From positions 1,359,501-1,423,500 of the forward strand of contig JANTQA010000036.1 in the NCBI GenBank assembly GCA_027625915.1: a stretch of DNA of 64,000 nt. The letters run 5' to 3'. Below the pieces are notes generated by a model that was not told the origin of the DNA, searched no databases, and saw only the letters and a program-made list of their open reading frames with translations. Source of the DNA: Anaeramoeba flamelloides (lineage: Eukaryota > Metamonada > Anaeramoebidae). This document shows, piece by piece, positions 60,606-64,000 of this stretch (positions are counted from its first letter, which is position 1; the number at the start of each line of letters is the position of its first letter). Both the position numbers and the translations under genes were made by a program.

Positions 60606-61024
60606 AAAATCTTTCAAATATACAAGAAAAGTGATCTTTATAAAGAATTTGAAAATTTTGATAATTTAGTCGAACTTACTACAACAATACATAATCACGA
60701 GAAACAAATAAAATGTTATTCCTGTTCTTGGTAATATTAAACAAAACAACAAATCACAAAAATCGCAGTTTAAAGGTTCGTTAATGTGATATTTAACAAT
60801 TGATAGACCCCCTACCATTACATTAAATTATTAACAGAATTTCTAAACTTGGGTACAATCTTTTAAGAATGAAAAAAAAAAAAAAAAGGAAATAAACAAA
60901 TATATTTTTTTATATCGCAGAATGGAATGAAATTAATCCCCTTTAATGGATGATTCTTTTTTTTAATTATTTCAAAAATCAATAAATTTTAACGATAAAA
61001 CACAAAATATAAAGAAAAATGTTG

Positions 61025-61560
61025 TCATATTTTCCAGAATTAAAAAAATAGAGTTTAATCTATCATTTTTCTCTATTCTTTTGAATTCTTGAAAAGTCCC
61101 CTTATTTTTTTTTTTAATTTAAGAAATAAATTGAAAATTTCAAATATTTTCTTTTTATTAATATAATTAAAAAAACAATATCTTTAGGTTTTCTCAAGTT
61201 GTCTGTTTATTTTAAAAATCAATAGTCTTTTTAAGAGAGGAACATGAAACATCAATAAAAAGGCTGTTATATTTTTTACAGAATTTAAAAGAATAGAGTT
61301 AAATCTTTGATTTTACCCTATTCTTTTGAATTCTAGAAAATCACCGTGAGGTTTTTTTTTAATTAAAAAAATTACAAAACATTTTTTGAAATTTTCTTTT
61401 TATTTCTAAAATTAAAAAAAACCTCCTTTGGCTTTTCCAGAATTTAAAAGAATTGAGCAAAATCTTTGATTTTTCTCCACTCTTTTGAATTCTGGAAAAT
61501 CTAGGCATTCTACGGCACTCTATTATACTTCCTGAAACTCTATTAACCTTTATATTTTTT
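61025..61560. repeat. Repeat R with three hairpins in a row
   Basis: Hairpins at about 61031-61095, 61270-61340 and 61432-61502, each ttttccagaattta-aaagaat/ttgag ... tattcttttgaattctggaaaa, spaced by ~170-240 bases of aatttaagaaataaa-type filler and followed by ggcactctattatactt. Confidence 0.7.
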
Positions 61561-63801
61561 TACCCTGGTGATAATTTAAGCATTTTTTTATCTTCTAGGA
61601 TATATTTTTTTTAAAAAATATAGAAAAAAAATGTAAATCGAAACAACAACAAGTAAAAGAGATATAAAATCAAAAAATTAAAGAAAGAGTAAAAAAATTA
61701 TATAAAAAAAGTAAAAAATTAATTATAAAGTTTTTTTTTTGTAATCTGCGCCCTCATGTGTTGAATTTATTGCTTGTTGTTCCGTTTTATGTCCTAAAAT
61801 TTACGGATCACCACCTAAATTTTTTTTTCAATAAATATTTTTAAATTTTTGAACAACAAGATATCAAATGATATAGTTTACTGTATTGAATTTTTAATTT
61901 GAAATTAAAAGATAGACTTTAACCAGAGAAGTGCCAGAATTCAGGAATGAGAATTTTTTTTTGAAATTTTCTTTTGTTGAATTACTTTGTTTTTTTGTCA
62001 TTTTTTGAATATTGTTTTATTTGTGGATTCCAAATCCTATTTTCGCTAAATCCTGATACAAGATACTAACTCTACAGCATTCACCCAGCCCTTGCATTAA
62101 CCCATCAAACTTATCAAATGTCGAATTCGATTCACTATCTTTTAATTATCAAAATGCTTAATATACAATTGCGCTCATATGTTCTAGTTCTCTTATGTTC
62201 AGATTCAGAACGATTTAGTTACTTAAGTCGGTTTATTTCAGATCTAATTTTGAATAAGTTTACCTATTGGACCAACCTCGATTTTTTTGGAAATTCTTAA
62301 TAATGAACCTATTTTGATAAAATTCCAATTTTGATTTTGTTATCCCAAATACTCCATGAATTTTAAAAAGAAAAATGCCAATCTATCAGTTCTTCAAATT
62401 ATTAAACAAAAGGATTTTATTGTAAAAATAATTCCAATTCACCAATCTCAAAAATAAATCCAATAATAAGTATTCTTAGATATCTGAAATAATTCTTTTT
62501 TATACACTAAGTCAATTTCCACTCCTTAGAACCCATTTTGAGTATTTTATATAAACTCTATTTTAATCTTTGAATTTAGTTGTCAAATTAAAAACTTTTT
62601 AAAAATCAAAATAATTTTTGACAAATAAAAAAAAAAAAAGAAAAGAAACGAAATTTTCAAAGAGGGACAATAAAAATAATCTCCATCCCTCATACCCAAT
62701 AAAAACTGTAATAACACACCTCTTTAAATATTACTTTAGTTTTGAATTATTTCCAGAAAAGATAAATTATTACCTAATGAAGAAATATTAAAAATTGAAA
62801 ATTGCAGAACAACATTTATAGGTAAAAAAAAACTTTCCATACTTTTAATGATCAGAACTTTAAAGAGAAGAAACTCACCCAACCATTCTTCTCGATATAA
62901 CAATAACAAATTAATTCCAAATAGAGGAAAAATAAACCACAAATTTTTAATCGAGGTAGTTTCATTCTTTTAATGATTTTTTTATTTTTTTAAAATAAAA
63001 TAAGAAATTTTAAGGTTATTTGTTCATACCGACTCTCAGAAATTAGAAAAAGTATTATTTCTTCTAAATATATTTTTTTTGCAATTTTTCTTTTTTCTAA
63101 TTAGATCGAAAACGCCAAAAAAAAACAAAAAGAGGAGAGAAACAAATTAGCCAAAAGAACCAAACCAACCAACTGAAACAAATGAACCCAAGAACAACAA
63201 ATAACTAAAAAAGAAATTTTGAAAAATTAAATACCATTAAAGCATGAAAAATAAAATTTTTTATATTGATATTATTATCAATAAAAAAATTACAGAACCC
63301 ATATCAATCAACCCATATCCCAAAAGATGTTTATATAAAACTGAAGTAAAAATTGATTAAGTATCACAATTTTAAATAGAAAATTTAAATAAATTTGATA
63401 TCCTCTATTACAATGATTGAATTTACTTTTTTTATTTTTGTTTTCTTTTTGGAAATCCACCAAGCAAAACAAAAATATTTGATAAAACTAAGATATTTTT
63501 TTCAAAAAATTTGATTGGAAATTTATAAAGACTTGAAAAGCTTTTTAATTTGAAAAATTATTGAGTTTGTAAAGAGTGGTTATCTTTAAATTTATAGCAA
63601 TTCAAAATTACAGAAAAAATTTCCTTTAGATTTAAAGTATTTATTCTTTTTATCAAAAAAAAACAGAAAAAGTTTAATTTAAAAATTGCAAAAATAAGTT
63701 TTTTATTTCAATTATGAATTACAAATATTTAATATCTATTTTTAAAACACAAGAATAAAACAGATATTTTTTTGATTTTGTTTGATAAATAATAATTATA
63801 A
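61561..63801. other. Gene-free AT-rich stretch
   Basis: Up to about 62230 it continues the R-type similarity to 33.3-33.9 kb (purine-rich block, then tgatacaagatact). The rest shows nothing I can support. Confidence 0.4.
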
Positions 63802-64000
63802 TTAATCAATAATTTGTGGTGCAAGAGCTTCGTCCCATAATTGATGCATTTTTTCATAAAGTTGACTTGAAAGTGTTACTGGATAATTTATTGGATTTGT
63901 TCTTTGGAATAATTTCGGATCAAATTTCTTTGCTTGTTGATCACCAAATTCTTTAATTTCTTTGACATGTGGCAATTTATGAATTAATTTATGATCCCAA
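63802..64000 (-). CDS. 3' end of an unrecognised gene, cut by the window edge
   Basis: An open frame enters from the right edge and ends in TAA at 63802-63804; about 65 codons are visible. It reads WDHKLIHKLPHVKEIKEFGD, continues through KFDPKLFQRTNPINYPV and ends MHQLWDEALAPQIID. The codon use and residue mix are strongly gene-like and unlike the flanking AT-rich DNA. I do not recognise the family. Start and any upstream exons lie outside the window. Confidence 0.75.
   Translation of the reverse strand, partial: WDHKLIHKLPHVKEIKEFGDQQAKKFDPKLFQRTNPINYPVTLSSQLYEKMHQLWDEALAPQIID

Noticed and set aside
1-64000. tRNA or rRNA genes, CRISPR arrays, LTR retroelements
   Set aside because: No cloverleaf with T-loop consensus, no rRNA core sequence, no regular direct-repeat/spacer array, and no paired long direct repeats around protease or integrase motifs were seen.

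Overview
This is a eukaryotic nuclear window. It is extremely AT-rich (roughly four fifths A+T by eye), with long A and T runs, large gene-poor stretches, GT..AG introns and canonical eukaryotic proteins: ribosomal protein eL43, the proteasome lid subunit Rpn9, a PAC2-type proteasome chaperone, a neuroguidin/Lcp5-type nucleolar protein, and a snapin-like protein. The gene content and a calponin-homology fusion fit an AT-rich amoeboid protist or a similar lineage, but the sequence alone does not fix the taxon. All stop codons I could place in genes are TAA or TAG.

I support eleven loci. From left to right: a POT/PTR2 peptide transporter (minus, 7.3-9.2 kb); a two-exon gene fusing two calponin-homology domains to a cytidylyltransferase and a HAD phosphatase-like domain (minus, 14.1-16.2 kb); a Stealth-family phosphotransferase (plus, 20.2-21.3 kb); proteasome assembly chaperone 2, whose two exons are separated by a 4.9 kb intron (plus, 26.7-32.3 kb); eL43 in four exons (plus, 38.3-38.9 kb); Rpn9 in four exons (minus, 43.2-45.5 kb); a neuroguidin-like gene in three exons (plus, 49.0-50.7 kb); a snapin-like gene (plus, 54.9-55.3 kb); a degenerate Nudix (NUDT5-like) protein (minus, 59.3-59.9 kb); and the 3' end of an unrecognised gene running off the right edge (minus, 63.8-64.0 kb). 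One further coding-like remnant lies near 55.6 kb. Exon joins were worked out by hand from reading phase and family alignment.

Most of the remaining DNA is a graveyard of non-autonomous elements. I recognise at least four sets of TA-flanked inverted-repeat elements (Tc1/mariner-like), including five copies of one ~195 bp MITE between 31 and 57 kb. There are also TTAA-flanked elements (T1/T2 side by side at the left edge; S1 and S2, ~1.2 kb each, in opposite orientation 20 kb apart), a 1.2 kb element whose ends carry arrays of the palindrome TATCGCGATA, several longer dispersed repeats (called J, U and R here), fold-back hairpins and decayed LINE fragments. Elements are nested in each other and sit inside introns of the Rpn9 and PAC2 genes.

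The genes are unrelated housekeeping and membrane functions; nothing suggests operons or a functional cluster. Three of them concern the proteasome or ribosome. The most unusual protein is the CH-CH-cytidylyltransferase-HAD fusion, which could tether a nucleotide-activation enzyme to actin; its HAD domain lacks the nucleophilic aspartate.
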